A stretch of 64,000 bases of DNA from Pseudomonas sp. MF4836 (GCF_002018875.1 NZ_MVOL01000010.1:186001-250000); one strand, 5' to 3'. Numbered from the stretch's first letter, positions 1-9,897 are shown. Translations and numbers: made by a program. Notes: generated by a model not told the origin, from the letters alone.

Positions 1-235
1 GCAAATGAGTGTCGAGGATCAACAGTTCAGGGTTGCGCGCCCGGGCGGCGTCTTCCCAGTCCAGTTGGCCCCTGGCGATCTGCGGAATATCTGCGAAGCA
101 AGTGTCGCGGCCTTGCTGGTCGATGAAATGGCGCACGTACTCGCCGACCTGGATGCCCCCCAGGCGCGCCTGCAGCTCGTTGGCCAGCCAGCTCTTGCCG
201 CTGGACTCGGGGCCGGTCAGCACCACCACCTTCAT
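1..235 (-). CDS. NadR-like AAA/P-loop kinase, N-terminal part (runs off the window)
   Basis: Seventy-eight codons are readable, beginning MKVVVLTGPESSGKSW. The P-loop GPESSGKS at residues 8-15 is followed by an EYVR segment (residues 32-35), an IARGQLDWE segment and LLILDTH. This order is typical of the ribosylnicotinamide-kinase (NadR-type) domain, which phosphorylates nicotinamide riboside for NAD salvage. The C-terminus lies outside the window. Its ATG overlaps the TGA of a short upstream reading frame that looks like the beginning of pnuC, the riboside transporter that normally precedes such a kinase. The overlap suggests translational coupling. The family is seen from motifs; the exact substrate is inferred. 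Confidence 0.8.
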   Translation of the reverse strand, partial: MKVVVLTGPESSGKSWLANELQARLGGIQVGEYVRHFIDQQGRDTCFADIPQIARGQLDWEDAARARNPELLILDTHL

Positions 236-348
236 GCTCGGCAGACCGCAGTAGCGCACCCATCTCCCCGCCAGCTGGCGTTGGCCCTGAGCCAGGCGGC
301 AACGGCGCCGAGCGCAACGGCAAACAGTTCAAGCCCGGGCATGGACAT
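232..348 (-). pseudogene. pnuC remnant (N-terminus only)
   Basis: A 38-codon frame begins at 348, or at 342 where AAGG is better spaced. It encodes a hydrophobic start (LELFAVALGAVAAWL, then RANASW) matching the general pattern of a PnuC first membrane helix (LELxAVxLGxxAVWL.. N.W). It then loses that similarity and stops in TGA overlapping the ATG of the NadR-like kinase. A functional PnuC has about 190 residues and seven helices, so most of the gene is missing. An internal deletion that left the start and the downstream kinase is the simplest reading. It could instead be an unrelated small coupling peptide. Confidence 0.4.
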
Positions 349-421
349 TCCTTGGGAAAATGGAGGAGGGCGCGGATTGTAACCAGAGTGCGGCGCTGCG
401 CGTTAGTCCGAGCGAGGCGAA

Positions 422-444
422 GGTGGCGGGCAGGGCCCGCCACC
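422..444 (-). terminator. Hairpin downstream of the chemoreceptor gene
   Basis: A perfect 10-bp stem (GGTGGCGGGC / GCCCGCCACC, loop AGG) lies just past the stop codon of the chemoreceptor gene. The U-tract after it is poor, so termination is probable but not certain. Confidence 0.5.
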
Positions 445-452
445 GCCGGGAC

Positions 453-2090
453 CTAGACGCGGAACTGGCGCAACAGACCGTTGAGCTGCTCGCTGAGCTC
501 CTTGAGGTGGCGACTGGCGGCGCTGGACTGCTCGGCCGCCATCGCCGTGCTGTGGGACAGGCCTGCGGCTTGGGTCACGTTCTGGTTGATGTCTTCGACC
601 ACATGGGCCTGCTGCAGGGTGGCACTGGCGATAGAGGCGTTGAGCCCATTGAGGTTACGCAGTGCCTGACCGATGGCATTCAGACTCTGGCCGGCCAGAC
701 CGGCCTGTTCGATGGTCATCTGCGAGGCACGGCTGCTGTCGCCAATCACCTTGACCGCGGCTTCGGAATGGTTCTGCAGGCGCTCGATCATCGACTGGAT
801 CTCGGCCGTGGATTTCTGCGTGCGTTGTGCCAGCAACCGCACCTCATCAGCCACTACCGCAAAGCCGCGACCCTGTTCGCCGGCGCGGGCCGCCTCGATG
901 GCCGCATTCAACGCCAGCAGGTTGGTCTGCTCGGCGATCGAGCGAATCACCTCCAGCACACTGCCGATCTGAGTGCTTTCCGCGGCCAGGGTGCGAATCA
1001 CCTCAACCGCCTGGTCGATGGTGCTCGACAGCCGGTCGATCTGTTGCAGGCTGCCGTCGATATTGACCTGGCCCTGTTGCGCCTGGGCCTCGGCATCGCG
1101 CATTTCACTGGCGGCATGCTCGGCGTTTTTCGCCACATCCTGCACGCCGTAGGTCACCTCGTTGATGGCGGTGGCCACCAGCTCCATCTGCTGCGATTGC
1201 TGCTGGCTGCGTTCCTGGGCCTGGCTGGCGTTGCTGCCCAGGTCTGCCGAGGACTGCTCCAGGGCACCGGCGGACACCTGCAACTGGCTGACCACCAGGC
1301 GCAACTTGGCGGTAAAGCCGTTGAAATGCCGCGCCAGTTCCGTGACCTCATCCTGGCCGTGGGTATCGAGGGTGCGGGTCAGGTCGCTTTCGCCGCTGGC
1401 GATATTGGCCATGGCATGCACCGTTTCCTGGAGGGGGCGCACGATGCTGCGGGCGATCAGCGCCACCAGCAGGCCCATCAGCAGCGCAATGCCCAGGCCG
1501 ATAAACGACGCCTGACGGACCTGGGTGTAGAACTCGGCCTGCATGTCATCGATATACACCCCCGAGCCGATGATCCAGCCCCAGGGCTGGAACAACTGGA
1601 CATAGGAGGTTTTCTGCACCGGCGCATCCGCCCCGGGCTTCGGCCAGCGGTAGTCGACCATGCCGGCGCCCTTGGTCTTGGCGATGTTGACCATCTCGTT
1701 GAACAGGGCAAAGCCATCCGGGTCCTTGATCGCCGAGAGGTTCTGGCCTTCAAGTTTGGGGTTGGCCGGGTGCATGACCATCACCGGCGTCAGGTCGTTG
1801 ATCCAGAAGTAGTCATTCTGGTCGTAGCGCAAGCCGCGAATCACGCTCAGGGCCTGTTTCTGCGCAGCCTCGCGGCTCAGGGTTCCGGCGGTTTCGAGGC
1901 TTTGGTAATACGCCAGCACACCGTTGGCGGTCTGCACCACATGTTGGGTTTTCTGCGCCTTGGCCTGATACAGATCGTTGTGGATCTGCTTGAGCATCAA
2001 CATGCCCAGGGTCAATAGCATGAGCACCGCGACTATCAGGATCAGCCACAGCCGGCGGCTGATCGATACATTGCGCAAGCTATTCATCAT
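453..2090 (-). CDS. Methyl-accepting chemotaxis protein with a single Cache domain
   Basis: This 545-residue transmembrane chemoreceptor feeds the CheA/CheW pathway. It has an N-terminal helix (about 12-32), then a periplasmic sensor with the motif [15 protein letters not shown] and the closing [13 protein letters not shown] typical of single Cache_2 sensors. A second helix (about 190-212) is followed by HAMP and a long signalling coiled coil with the conserved tip [20 protein letters not shown]. Characterised Cache_2 receptors of pseudomonads bind small carboxylates; the ligand here is unknown. ATG at 2090 is chosen because GGAG lies eight bases upstream and residues from there form a normal signal anchor. 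Upstream ATGs lack such a site. A sigma-28-like promoter lies about 125 bases upstream and a hairpin follows the stop. Confidence 0.93.
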   Translation of the reverse strand: MMNSLRNVSISRRLWLILIVAVLMLLTLGMLMLKQIHNDLYQAKAQKTQHVVQTANGVLAYYQSLETAGTLSREAAQKQALSVIRGLRYDQNDYFWINDLTPVMVMHPANPKLEGQNLSAIKDPDGFALFNEMVNIAKTKGAGMVDYRWPKPGADAPVQKTSYVQLFQPWGWIIGSGVYIDDMQAEFYTQVRQASFIGLGIALLMGLLVALIARSIVRPLQETVHAMANIASGESDLTRTLDTHGQDEVTELARHFNGFTAKLRLVVSQLQVSAGALEQSSADLGSNASQAQERSQQQSQQMELVATAINEVTYGVQDVAKNAEHAASEMRDAEAQAQQGQVNIDGSLQQIDRLSSTIDQAVEVIRTLAAESTQIGSVLEVIRSIAEQTNLLALNAAIEAARAGEQGRGFAVVADEVRLLAQRTQKSTAEIQSMIERLQNHSEAAVKVIGDSSRASQMTIEQAGLAGQSLNAIGQALRNLNGLNASIASATLQQAHVVEDINQNVTQAAGLSHSTAMAAEQSSAASRHLKELSEQLNGLLRQFRV

Positions 2091-2214
2091 TGCGTCACTC
2101 CGATTTGTTGTTCTTGTCATCAATAGTCGCGAGTATTCGGGCACCTTGTCGGCCCGGGGCGCCGAGCCTGTCGGCCAGACAAGGTCGAAGCGTTATTCAT
2201 GCATGTCTGATAGG

Positions 2215-2241
2215 ATTTCGGCCCCGCAGCGGAAAACCTGA
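2215..2241 (-). promoter_or_regulatory. Candidate sigma-28 (FliA) promoter of the chemoreceptor gene
   Basis: On the minus strand TCAGGTTT is followed by 11 bases and GCCGAAAT, against the FliA consensus TAAAGTTT-N11-GCCGATAA (6/8 in each half). It lies about 125 bases before the chemoreceptor ATG. Chemoreceptor genes are commonly in the flagellar regulon. Confidence 0.45.
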
Positions 2242-2375
2242 ATCCGGCTTGATTTTTCACGGATTTTTCATCGGTTGTTGTTAATCCTATTGCGCGCGCA
2301 CCACCGCTACGCTCATCGCAGTGAACACTAAAAAAACGATCAGGGCCTGCTGCAGCACGGCCTTATGGGGGATTG

Positions 2376-3206
2376 ATGGATCTTTGGACCGCCGCTCAGG
2401 CGTTGATACTTGGGGTTGTCGAGGGGCTGACAGAGTTTTTGCCCATCAGCAGCACCGGCCACCAGATTATTGTGGCGGACCTGCTCGACTTTGGCGGTGA
2501 GCGCGCCATGGCGTTCAACATCATCATCCAGCTCGGGGCGATCCTGGCCGTGGTCTGGGAGTTTCGGCGCAAGATCTTCGACGTGGTGGTGGGCCTGCCC
2601 AGGCAACGCAACGCCCAGCGGTTTACCGTCAACCTGCTGATCGCGTTTTTCCCGGCCGTGGTGCTGGGGGTTATTTTTGCCGACCTGATCCATCAATACC
2701 TGTTCAACCCGATCACGGTGGCCACGGCCCTGGTGGTCGGCGGGGTGATCATGCTCTGGGCCGAGCGCCGCGAGCATGAGGTACATGCCCACAGCGTTGA
2801 TGACATCACCTGGCAGGACGCGCTGAAAGTCGGTTTCGCCCAATGCCTGGCGATGATTCCCGGCACGTCGCGCTCCGGCTCGACCATCATCGGCGGCCTG
2901 CTGTTCGGCCTGTCGCGCAAGACCGCTACCGAGTTTTCGTTCTTCCTGGCCATGCCGACCATGGTCGGAGCGGCGGTGTATTCCGGCTACAAGTACCGTC
3001 ATCTGTTCCAGCCCGATGACATGCCGGTGTTCGCCATCGGCTTCGTGACCGCGTTTATCTTCGCCATGATCGCGGTCAAGGGCCTGCTCAAGTTCATCGC
3101 CAGCCACAGCTACGCCGCGTTTGCCTGGTACCGGATCGTGTTCGGCCTGCTGATCCTCGCCACCTGGCAGTTTGGCTGGGTGGACTGGGCGGCGGCCAAG
3201 CCTTGA
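2376..3206 (+). CDS. uppP: Undecaprenyl-diphosphatase UppP (BacA family)
   Basis: Integral membrane phosphatase of 276 residues that converts undecaprenyl diphosphate to the monophosphate, recycling the lipid carrier for peptidoglycan and O-antigen synthesis. The two family signatures are present: [15 protein letters not shown] near residues 16-30 and PGTSRSGST near 168-176. They carry the catalytic Glu, Ser and Arg. Hydrophobic helices account for most of the remainder and the length is normal. ATG at 2376 follows GGGGGATTG; a TTG directly in front is an unnecessary alternative. Its TGA overlaps the TTG start of the next gene, so the two are probably cotranslated. Confidence 0.96.
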   Translation: MDLWTAAQALILGVVEGLTEFLPISSTGHQIIVADLLDFGGERAMAFNIIIQLGAILAVVWEFRRKIFDVVVGLPRQRNAQRFTVNLLIAFFPAVVLGVIFADLIHQYLFNPITVATALVVGGVIMLWAERREHEVHAHSVDDITWQDALKVGFAQCLAMIPGTSRSGSTIIGGLLFGLSRKTATEFSFFLAMPTMVGAAVYSGYKYRHLFQPDDMPVFAIGFVTAFIFAMIAVKGLLKFIASHSYAAFAWYRIVFGLLILATWQFGWVDWAAAKP

Positions 3207-3631
3207 GCGAGCCACGGAGCAGTGGTCGTCCCGGGCGCAACAGCGGGACGACGGTCGCGCACCCACGCCTGAAGTGGCTGGCGTTCGCCTTGCTGTGCGG
3301 GCTGCCGTTGTTCGGCTCGCTGTCCCTATGGCAGCAGGGGGTATCGCTGCTACCCCTGGTCGGTTATGGGGTCGTCAGCGGCCTGACCTTTGCGCTCTAC
3401 GGGTACGACAAGCGCCAGGCCCGCAACAACGGCCGGCGCACGCCGGAAAAGGTCCTGCACGCCCTGGAGCTGGCCGGTGGCTGGCCCGGCGCGTTGCTGG
3501 CGCAGCAAGTGTTCCGGCACAAGACGCGCAAGGTCTCGTACCAGGCGCTGTTCTGGCTGATCGTGGCGGTGCACCAAGTGTTCTGGATCGACCGGCTGTT
3601 TCTCGACGCCGGGCTGTCGAACCTGCTCTAG
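3203..3631 (+). CDS. DUF1294 small membrane protein
   Basis: A 142-residue protein starting at a TTG that overlaps the uppP stop (TTGA), which implies translational coupling. After a short basic N-terminus come two hydrophobic stretches and the DUF1294 core [10 protein letters not shown]...[24 protein letters not shown]...RHKTRK, ending in a third hydrophobic segment. The function of the family is unknown; some members are fused to cold-shock domains, which is absent here. Its TAG stop interlocks with the stop of the convergent MmcQ/YjbR gene in one CTAG tetranucleotide, so no terminator separates them. Confidence 0.85.
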   Translation: MSEPRSSGRPGRNSGTTVAHPRLKWLAFALLCGLPLFGSLSLWQQGVSLLPLVGYGVVSGLTFALYGYDKRQARNNGRRTPEKVLHALELAGGWPGALLAQQVFRHKTRKVSYQALFWLIVAVHQVFWIDRLFLDAGLSNLL

Positions 3632-3987
3632 AGCAGCAGCCCGACCTGCAGCCGTTTCGGCAATTTGGCCACCACCAATTGATGGGAGCGCCGCAGCAGC
3701 TCTTGCAGCTCGCCGGCGACCAGCGGATAGGGCGTGTCCATGATCACCCAATGGGCTCGCGCCAAGTAAGGTGCGGGATGGATCCCCGGGCGGTCGACAT
3801 GGCCGAGGAACAGCTCCTTGTCGACCTTGAACGCCAGGGAGTCGCCCCGCAGGCCTTGCAGGGCGAACATCTTGTTGCCGGCAATGGAAAACACCCGCAC
3901 GCCGCCCCACTTGTAGTCTTCCCGGGCGCCGGGCAAGGCCAGGCAGAATTGCGCCACGTCGTCTTCGCTCATGGGTTTGGCTTTCAC
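3628..3987 (-). CDS. MmcQ/YjbR family protein
   Basis: Small soluble alpha/beta protein of the MmcQ/YjbR (CyaY-like fold) family, about 119 residues. Typical elements are FCLALPGAREDYKWGGVRVF, NKMFALQG, LAFKVD, PYLARAHWV and ELLRRSHQLVVAKLPK. Members are annotated as DNA-binding but the biochemical role is not settled. The GTG at 3987 overlaps the stop of the upstream LysR gene (GTGA) and has GGAG ten bases before it, so I prefer it. ATG at 3972 would give 114 residues but lacks a ribosome binding site. It probably forms an operon with the LysR gene. Confidence 0.85.
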   Translation of the reverse strand: MKAKPMSEDDVAQFCLALPGAREDYKWGGVRVFSIAGNKMFALQGLRGDSLAFKVDKELFLGHVDRPGIHPAPYLARAHWVIMDTPYPLVAGELQELLRRSHQLVVAKLPKRLQVGLLL

Positions 3988-4892
3988 AGGGTTCGGTCTC
4001 CGCAACTCTTGAATGATTCGGTCAGGTGGTCGATCCAGGACCGTACGGCCGGCAATAACCCGCGGCGATGGGGATAAACCGCCTGCAGCCAGCCGCCCGG
4101 CAGCGACCACTGGGGCAGCAGTTGCACCAGTTGTCCAGTTTGCAGTTCTTCCTCGCAGTACATCATCGGCAGAACGGTGAAGCCCAGTCCGGACAGGGTG
4201 CAGGCCTTGCGCACGATAAAGTCGTCGATGCCCAGCCGTGCCTCCAGCGCCAAATCAAACTGGGTGCCCTGTTCGTCGAACATGCGCAAATGCACCTGGC
4301 GATCGGCTTCCAGGGCGCCGAGCACCGGTACCTGGTGCAGGTCTTGCGGGTGGCTGATGCTGCGCTCGCGCAGAAAGTCGGGGCTGGCGACCATCACCGT
4401 CTGTGCCTGGCGCAGGCGGCGAGTAACCAGCAGCGGGTCTTCATCCCCCAGTTCGCGCACACGCAGGGCCACGTCGATGCCCTCGGTCACCAGGTCGACG
4501 CGGCGATTGAGCAGCATCATTTCCAGCTGAACATGGGGGTGTTTGCCGAGGAAGGTGCTGATGACCTGTGGCAGGAACTGGTGCGCCAGGCCCACCGGGC
4601 AGGACACCCGCAAGCGCCCACGGGGCTCACTGGACATGCTGGCCACGGCTTCGTCGGCCATTTCCGCCTCCAGCAGCATGGCCTGGCAATGGCGCAAATA
4701 GCGCTCGCCGACCGCGGTCAGCTTCAATTGCCGCGTGGTGCGTTGCAGCAGGCGCGCATTGAGGCGTTCTTCAAGCTGGGCAATGCGCCTCGACAGGCGG
4801 GACTTGGGGATGCCCAGCAGGCGTCCGGCGGCGGCAAAACCACCGGCTTCCACCACCTTGGCGAAGTAATAAAGATCGTTGAGGTCTTGCAT
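3984..4892 (-). CDS. LysR-family transcriptional regulator
   Basis: A 302-residue LysR-type regulator. The N-terminal winged helix (residues 1-60) reads [39 protein letters not shown], followed by the linker helix and a periplasmic-binding-protein-like effector domain (about 90-295). It is divergent from azoR with a 127-bp shared control region, the usual arrangement for a LysR regulator acting on its neighbour. Regulation of azoR and autoregulation are inferred. The effector may be a quinone or other electrophile, given the enzyme, but nothing in the sequence proves this. The stop overlaps the GTG start of the YjbR gene. Confidence 0.93.
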   Translation of the reverse strand: MQDLNDLYYFAKVVEAGGFAAAGRLLGIPKSRLSRRIAQLEERLNARLLQRTTRQLKLTAVGERYLRHCQAMLLEAEMADEAVASMSSEPRGRLRVSCPVGLAHQFLPQVISTFLGKHPHVQLEMMLLNRRVDLVTEGIDVALRVRELGDEDPLLVTRRLRQAQTVMVASPDFLRERSISHPQDLHQVPVLGALEADRQVHLRMFDEQGTQFDLALEARLGIDDFIVRKACTLSGLGFTVLPMMYCEEELQTGQLVQLLPQWSLPGGWLQAVYPHRRGLLPAVRSWIDHLTESFKSCGDRTL

Positions 4893-4913
4893 GACGGGCT
4901 CGACTGTTCCACT

Positions 4914-4964
4914 GATGAGACGAACTATCGCATTTATGCCGACTAATCAGCTATTGGTTTCATC
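4914..4964. promoter_or_regulatory. Interrupted dyad between the LysR gene and azoR
   Basis: GATGAGAC (4914-4921) and GTTTCATC (4957-4964) form an inverted pair with one mismatch, separated by 35 bases in the divergent intergenic region. The spacing would suit two LysR-dimer half-sites on the same DNA face, but this is only suggestive. Confidence 0.3.
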
Positions 4965-5019
4965 TGTAGGATCACCCCCACTTGATCGCCCGGTGGCGAT
5001 CCTCACTTGGAGATCCCAC

Positions 5020-5628
5020 ATGAAACTGTTGCATATCGATTCGAGCATCCTTGGCGACCACTCGGCCTCCCGTCAGTTGAGCCACAACGTGGTGGCCGCC
5101 TGGCAAGCCGCTGATCCATCGGTGGTGGTCACCTACCGCGACCTGGCCAGCGATGCCATCAGCCACTTTTCCGCCGCCACGTTGCTTGCCGCCGGCACCT
5201 CGGCCGAATTGCGCGACGCCGCGCTGCAGCACGAAGCCGAGCTTAGCGCTTCGACCCTGGCCGAGTTCCTGGCGGCTGACGCCGTAGTAATTGCTGCGCC
5301 GATGTACAACTTCAGTATTCCGACCCAGCTCAAGGCCTGGATCGACCGCATTGCAGTGGCCGGCCAGACGTTCCGTTACACCGAAGCCGGCCCTGAAGGC
5401 CTTTGCGGCAACAAGAAAGTTGTGGTGGTTTCCACCTCCGGCGGCCTGCATGTGGGCCAGGCAACCGGCGTCGGTCATGAAGATTACCTCAAGGTCATGC
5501 TGGGTTTTATCGGCATCACCGACCTGGAATTCGTTCGCGCCCACGGCCTGGCGTACGGTGAAGAAGTGCGCAGCAAGGCCTTGAGCGACGCCCAGGCGCA
5601 GATCGAAGAGCAATTCGCCGCCGCGTAA
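5020..5628 (+). CDS. azoR: FMN-dependent NADH:quinone oxidoreductase / azoreductase
   Basis: A flavodoxin-like enzyme of 202 residues reducing azo compounds and quinones by two electrons with NADH. The FMN phosphate site [14 protein letters not shown] occupies residues 8-21. The isoalloxazine-contacting segment [19 protein letters not shown] lies near 93-111 and STSGGLH follows near 142, all as in AzoR. Length is usual for the family. ATG at 5020 is supported by TTGGAG eight bases upstream; an upstream in-frame ATG at 4879 would run into the LysR gene. It is divergent from a LysR regulator and is followed by a strong terminator, so it is monocistronic. Confidence 0.95.
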   Translation: MKLLHIDSSILGDHSASRQLSHNVVAAWQAADPSVVVTYRDLASDAISHFSAATLLAAGTSAELRDAALQHEAELSASTLAEFLAADAVVIAAPMYNFSIPTQLKAWIDRIAVAGQTFRYTEAGPEGLCGNKKVVVVSTSGGLHVGQATGVGHEDYLKVMLGFIGITDLEFVRAHGLAYGEEVRSKALSDAQAQIEEQFAAA

Positions 5629-5671
5629 TACTTGTGTAAAGACTTAATCCGAGTGCGGTAACGCGCACTAA

Positions 5672-5721
5672 ACTCTGTATTCTGATCAGTGTCGAAAATG
5701 ATCAGAGTACGGAGTTTTTTT
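5672..5721 (+). terminator. Strong intrinsic terminator of azoR
   Basis: A 17-bp stem from ACTCTGTATTCTGATCA to TGATCAGAGTACGGAGT (two G-U pairs, 10-nt loop) is followed by seven T residues. A smaller hairpin AGTGCG/CGCACT lies just upstream (about 5652-5669). Confidence 0.92.
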
Positions 5722-5884
5722 GTTTTTGCCTTTCACGCCTTCTGGCCCAGGTTATGCAGATAGAAGTTCATCGGTCTTTTGCCTGTTCCCCTGCCAGCGT
5801 TCGCCAGATGTGTTGCAAGGCCTTGGCTGCAAGGGAGGGCAGGGGCAAAGGGTTTCTCGATCCAGCCGCAAAGGTGGGCGTCCC

Positions 5885-6922
5885 ATGAAACGTCTCAGTG
5901 CACTGTTACTGATCTGCCTGCTCAGCAGCCTGATTTCGGTGCAGGCCGCGCCTGCACCGCACCCGCACTGGAGCGTCGGTTATCACGAGATGACCTTTCT
6001 CGACCCGCTCGACCTGCAACCCATGCGCGCCATCGCTTTTTACCCATCCACCGGTTACGAGCACAACAGCACGCTTGAGGGATACCAAGTGGCGGCGACC
6101 CAGGATGCCAAGGTCGCCATTGGTCGCTTCCCGATGCTGATGCTGTCCCATGGCAATACCGGCACCCCGCTGGCACTGCACGATCTGGCCACCTCCCTGG
6201 CCCGCAAGGGGTTCGTGGTAGTGGCGGTGATCCACCCCGGTGACAACTCCAAGGACCACAGCCGCCTCGGCACCTTGAGTAACCTCTATGGGCGGCCGAT
6301 CCAGATTTCCGAAGCCATTACCGCGACCCTGGCCGACCCGATGCTGTCACCTTTCGTCAATGCCGATCAGGTGGGGGTGATCGGTTATTCCGCCGGTGGT
6401 GAAACCGCGCTGATTCTCTCGGGAGCCACCCCGGACCTGGATCGCCTGCGGCGCTATTGCCAGGAGCGTCCCGATGATCGGGATGCCTGCAATACCCAGG
6501 GTGAACTGATCGTCGATCGCGATGATTTGCAGCCGGTGGCGGATGCCCGGGTGCATGCCTTGATGCTGATGGCGCCGCTGAGCCTCAAGTTCGGTCGCCA
6601 TACCCTGGCGGGCGTGCATGTACCGGTGCTGCTCTACAGTGGCGACGGCGACAAACTGGTGGCGCTGGACAAGAACGCCGCGGCCCTGGCACGCAAGCTG
6701 CCGGTGGCACCGGACTTCAAGCTGCTGGCCGGCGCCGGGCATTTCGTGTTCATGGCCCCGTGCAGCGAAGCGCAATTGGCAGCGATGCCAGCGCTGTGCA
6801 CCGATGCCGATGGCGTCGACCGCGAGGACATTCACCGCAACCTGATTGCCGAGGCCGGCAAATTCTTCGCCCACACCCTGGGCAAATCCAGCCGCGCCGG
6901 GATGCAGACCGCGGATCAGTGA
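5885..6922 (+). CDS. Secreted alpha/beta hydrolase (dienelactone-hydrolase-like)
   Basis: A 345-residue exported hydrolase. Signal peptide MKRLSALLLICLLSSLISVQA is followed by a strand-rich domain, the oxyanion region MLSHGNTGTPLA and the nucleophile elbow GYSAGG (near residues 165-170). A late acid region (YSGDGDKLV) and GAGHFVF supplying the histidine complete the triad. The family includes dienelactone hydrolases and platelet-activating-factor-acetylhydrolase-like proteins; the substrate cannot be told. The start at 5885 has AAGGTGG upstream and gives a clean signal peptide, whereas an extension to 5720 would begin in the azoR terminator. It ends one base from the stop of the convergent MFS gene. 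Confidence 0.88.
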   Translation: MKRLSALLLICLLSSLISVQAAPAPHPHWSVGYHEMTFLDPLDLQPMRAIAFYPSTGYEHNSTLEGYQVAATQDAKVAIGRFPMLMLSHGNTGTPLALHDLATSLARKGFVVVAVIHPGDNSKDHSRLGTLSNLYGRPIQISEAITATLADPMLSPFVNADQVGVIGYSAGGETALILSGATPDLDRLRRYCQERPDDRDACNTQGELIVDRDDLQPVADARVHALMLMAPLSLKFGRHTLAGVHVPVLLYSGDGDKLVALDKNAAALARKLPVAPDFKLLAGAGHFVFMAPCSEAQLAAMPALCTDADGVDREDIHRNLIAEAGKFFAHTLGKSSRAGMQTADQ

Positions 6923-6923
6923 G

Positions 6924-8111
6924 TCAGGCGTTGGACCGGCGCTGCAACAGCAGCGTCAGGCCCAGCGCGGTGACGGACAGCAGCGCCGCGCAGAAGAAGA
7001 TCCACGAATACCCCAGGTTCAGCGCCACCGCCCCCATCAACGGCCCGGCAATTGCCAGCGCCAGATCGAAAAACACCGCATACGCACTCAGGCCCGCACC
7101 GCGACTGCTGTTGGGCACCTGCCTGATCGCCTCGACGCCCAGCGCCGGGTACACCAGTGACAAGCCAAAACCGGTCAGCCCGGCGCCGATCAGGGCGTAG
7201 GCGGTGGAGGGCGCGAGCCACAGCAGGACCAGGCCCAGGGTCTCGATGCTCATGCAGGCGATAGCGGCCCTGAAGCCGCCGAAGCGGCTGATGGCGGAGA
7301 TGAACAACAGTCGCGACACGATGAAGCACACGCCAAATACGGTCAGACAGTAGGCGGCGCCGGTCCAGCCGCGATTCAGATAAAACAGGGTAATAAAGGT
7401 GGTCAGGGTGCCGTAGCCGATGGAGGCCAGGCTCAGGCTGGCGCCATAGGGTGCGATGCGCCCGAACACCGCCCAGAACGGCAGGCGCTCGCCACGCACC
7501 ACCGGCACAGAGGCTTTGTTGCGGATCAGTACCAGAGCCAGGGCTGCCAACAGTGACAAGGCGATGCCAAGGCTGGCGAAACCGTACTGGTCGACCATCA
7601 CCACCCCCAGCGGTGCCCCAATCGCAATCGCCCCATAGGAGGCAATGCCGTTCCACGAGATCGAGCGAGCGGTGTGTTCGGCGCCTACCTGGCCCATGCA
7701 CCAGCTGATGGTGCCAACCCCGATCAGGCCCTGGGCCACGCCCAGCAGCAGGCGCCCGCCGAGCAGGATGGTCAGGCTCAGCAGCGGCAGGCTTTGCAGC
7801 AGGGTCGAGAGCAGTGTCAGGCCACCGCTCAGGAGGATCCCGATCAACCCGTACACAATGGCGCGCTTGGTGCCGACGCTGTCCGACATGCGCCCGGCCA
7901 TGGGCCGGCTGAGCAGGGTCGCCAGGTATTGCGAACCAATGGTCAGCCCGGCCACCACGGCGCTGAAGCCCAACTGTTCGTGGACATAACCCGGCAACAC
8001 GGCAATCGGCAGGCCGATGCAGAGGAAGGCAATAAAGGTATAGAAAACGATGGAGACGATCTGCAGGGTGATCGTCATGGAGCTGGGAGCAGGCGGCTGT
8101 TGCGCAGACAT
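6924..8111 (-). CDS. MFS transporter (YfcJ/YhhS-like)
   Basis: A 395-residue major-facilitator protein with twelve predicted helices. The loop 2-3 signature reads RPMAGRMSDSVGTKRAIVYG (near 69-88), and the N-terminal sequence and GRLLLGVAQGLIGVGTISWCMGQVG segment resemble the YfcJ/YhhS subgroup of putative arabinose or drug exporters. The substrate is unknown. The ATG at 8111 is chosen because it begins an ordinary cytoplasmic tail before helix 1; the ribosome binding site is weak. The reading frame extends to 8210 without a supportive start. Confidence 0.88.
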   Translation of the reverse strand: MSAQQPPAPSSMTITLQIVSIVFYTFIAFLCIGLPIAVLPGYVHEQLGFSAVVAGLTIGSQYLATLLSRPMAGRMSDSVGTKRAIVYGLIGILLSGGLTLLSTLLQSLPLLSLTILLGGRLLLGVAQGLIGVGTISWCMGQVGAEHTARSISWNGIASYGAIAIGAPLGVVMVDQYGFASLGIALSLLAALALVLIRNKASVPVVRGERLPFWAVFGRIAPYGASLSLASIGYGTLTTFITLFYLNRGWTGAAYCLTVFGVCFIVSRLLFISAISRFGGFRAAIACMSIETLGLVLLWLAPSTAYALIGAGLTGFGLSLVYPALGVEAIRQVPNSSRGAGLSAYAVFFDLALAIAGPLMGAVALNLGYSWIFFCAALLSVTALGLTLLLQRRSNA

Positions 8112-8224
8112 GAGGGCTCGTTCGCGGGCGGGCGGTTGGAGAACCGCATCATGGCGTGGCTGGATAATAAAAGAAAGCAGGCTATCTATTGCTTCGAGCT
8201 GGCGTACCACCTTGCGGGAAAAAC

Positions 8225-8255
8225 AAAAAGCCCCGTCACCAGGACAGGGCTTTTT
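8225..8255 (-). terminator. Intrinsic terminator of the ABC-F gene
   Basis: AAAAAGCCC and GGGCTTTTT pair around a 13-nt loop. The A/T flanks make the hairpin usable in both directions; it lies directly after the stop of the ABC-F gene. Confidence 0.88.
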
Positions 8256-8287
8256 CTTGCAGCTTGCCGCTTATCGAGGCTCTTGCC

Positions 8288-9877
8288 TTAGATCGCTACA
8301 CCCTGGCTACGCAGGTAGTCGTCGTAGGTGCCGCTGAAGTCGGTCACACCGCTTGGGCTGAGTTCGATGATGCGGGTGGCCAGGGACGAGACGAACTCAC
8401 GGTCGTGGCTGACGAAAATCAGCGTGCCCGGGTAGTTTTCCAGCGCCAGGTTCAGCGCCTCGATGGATTCCATGTCCAAGTGGTTGGTCGGTTCGTCCAT
8501 GATCAGCACGTTCGGCTTTTGCAGAATCAGCTTGCCGAACAGCATGCGACCTTGCTCGCCACCGGAGATGACCTTGACCGACTTGAGGATCTCATCGTTG
8601 GAGAACAGCATGCGGCCCAGGGTGCCACGAACCATTTGTTCGCCTTCCTTGGTCCAGCGGCCCATCCAGTCGAACAGGTTGGATTCGTCTTCGAAGTCCG
8701 ACGCGTGGTCCTGGGCGTAGTAGCCCAGCTCAGCGGCTTCGGTCCATTTCACGGTGCCGGCGTCCGGGGTCAGTTCGTTGACCAGGGTACGCAGCAGGGT
8801 GGTCTTGCCGATACCGTTCGGGCCGATGATCGCGACGCGCTCGCCGGCTTCGACCTGGAAGCTGAAGTCCTTGAACAGGGTTTTGCCATCGAAGCCTTTG
8901 GCCATGCGCTCGACAATCACTGCTTGGCGGTGCAGCTTTTTGGTTTGTTCGAAGCGGATGAACGGGCTCACGCGGCTCGAAGGCTTGACCTCGGCCAGTT
9001 GGATCTTGTCGATCGCCTTGGCGCGGGAAGTGGCCTGCTTGGCTTTCGAGGCGTTGGCCGAGAAGCGGCTGACGAACGATTGCAGTTCGGAAATCTGCGC
9101 TTTCTTCTTGGCGTTGTCCGACAGCAGTTGCTCGCGGGACTGGGTCGCCACGGTCATGTATTCGTCGTAGTTGCCCGGGAACAGACGCAGCTCGCCGTAG
9201 TCCAGGTCAGCCATGTGGGTGCACACGCTGTTCAGGAAGTGACGGTCGTGGGAGATGATGATCATCAGGCTGTTGCGCTGGGTCAGGATGTTTTCCAGCC
9301 AGCGGATGGTGTTGATGTCCAGGTGGTTGGTCGGTTCGTCGAGCAACAGCACTTCAGGATCGGAGAACAGCGCCTGGGCCAGCAATACCCGTAGTTTCCA
9401 GCCTGGGGAGACTTCGCTCATCGGGCCATTGTGCTGCTCGATGCCGATACCCAGGCCCAGCAGCAGTTCGCCGGCGCGGGATTCGGCGGTGTAGCCGTCC
9501 ATTTCGGCGAAGTCGGTTTCCAGCTCGGCCACGGCCATGCCGTCTTCTTCGGTCATTTCCGGCAGCGAGTAGATGCGATCGCGCTCAGCCTTGACTTTCC
9601 ACAGCTCTTCGTGACCCATGATCACGGTGTCGATCACGGTGAATTCTTCGTAGGCGAACTGATCCTGGCGCAGCTTACCCAGACGCACGTTCGGTTCCAG
9701 CATCACCTGGCCGCCGGATGGATCCAGGTCGCCGCCGAGGATCTTCATGAAGGTCGACTTGCCGCAACCGTTGGCACCGATCAGGCCATAACGGTTGCCG
9801 GCGCCGAATTTGACCGAAACGTTTTCGAACAACGGCTTGGCGCCGAATTGCATCGTGATGTTAGCTGTGGAGATCAA
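8288..9877 (-). CDS. ybiT: ABC-F ATPase, YbiT type
   Basis: A 529-residue soluble ABC-F protein with two ATPase domains and no membrane segment. Domain 1 has Walker [10 protein letters not shown] (near 34-42), the atypical signature [18 protein letters not shown] and Walker [12 protein letters not shown]. The charged linker (about 240-300) follows. Domain 2 has [23 protein letters not shown] and [11 protein letters not shown]. The [10 protein letters not shown] signature and length identify the YbiT branch. ABC-F proteins act on the ribosome exit site and resolve stalled translation. It starts at TTG (9877), supported by AGGT eight bases upstream; the next ATG would remove the first beta strand. 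A terminator follows. Confidence 0.95.
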   Translation of the reverse strand: MISTANITMQFGAKPLFENVSVKFGAGNRYGLIGANGCGKSTFMKILGGDLDPSGGQVMLEPNVRLGKLRQDQFAYEEFTVIDTVIMGHEELWKVKAERDRIYSLPEMTEEDGMAVAELETDFAEMDGYTAESRAGELLLGLGIGIEQHNGPMSEVSPGWKLRVLLAQALFSDPEVLLLDEPTNHLDINTIRWLENILTQRNSLMIIISHDRHFLNSVCTHMADLDYGELRLFPGNYDEYMTVATQSREQLLSDNAKKKAQISELQSFVSRFSANASKAKQATSRAKAIDKIQLAEVKPSSRVSPFIRFEQTKKLHRQAVIVERMAKGFDGKTLFKDFSFQVEAGERVAIIGPNGIGKTTLLRTLVNELTPDAGTVKWTEAAELGYYAQDHASDFEDESNLFDWMGRWTKEGEQMVRGTLGRMLFSNDEILKSVKVISGGEQGRMLFGKLILQKPNVLIMDEPTNHLDMESIEALNLALENYPGTLIFVSHDREFVSSLATRIIELSPSGVTDFSGTYDDYLRSQGVAI

Positions 9878-9897
9878 TTACTTTACCTATCAATAGC

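Noticed and set aside
360-2018. Long plus-strand reading frame opposite the chemoreceptor
   Set aside because: Antisense shadow of a conserved MCP gene in high-GC DNA; its translation is His/Gly/Leu-rich without any domain or ribosome binding site.
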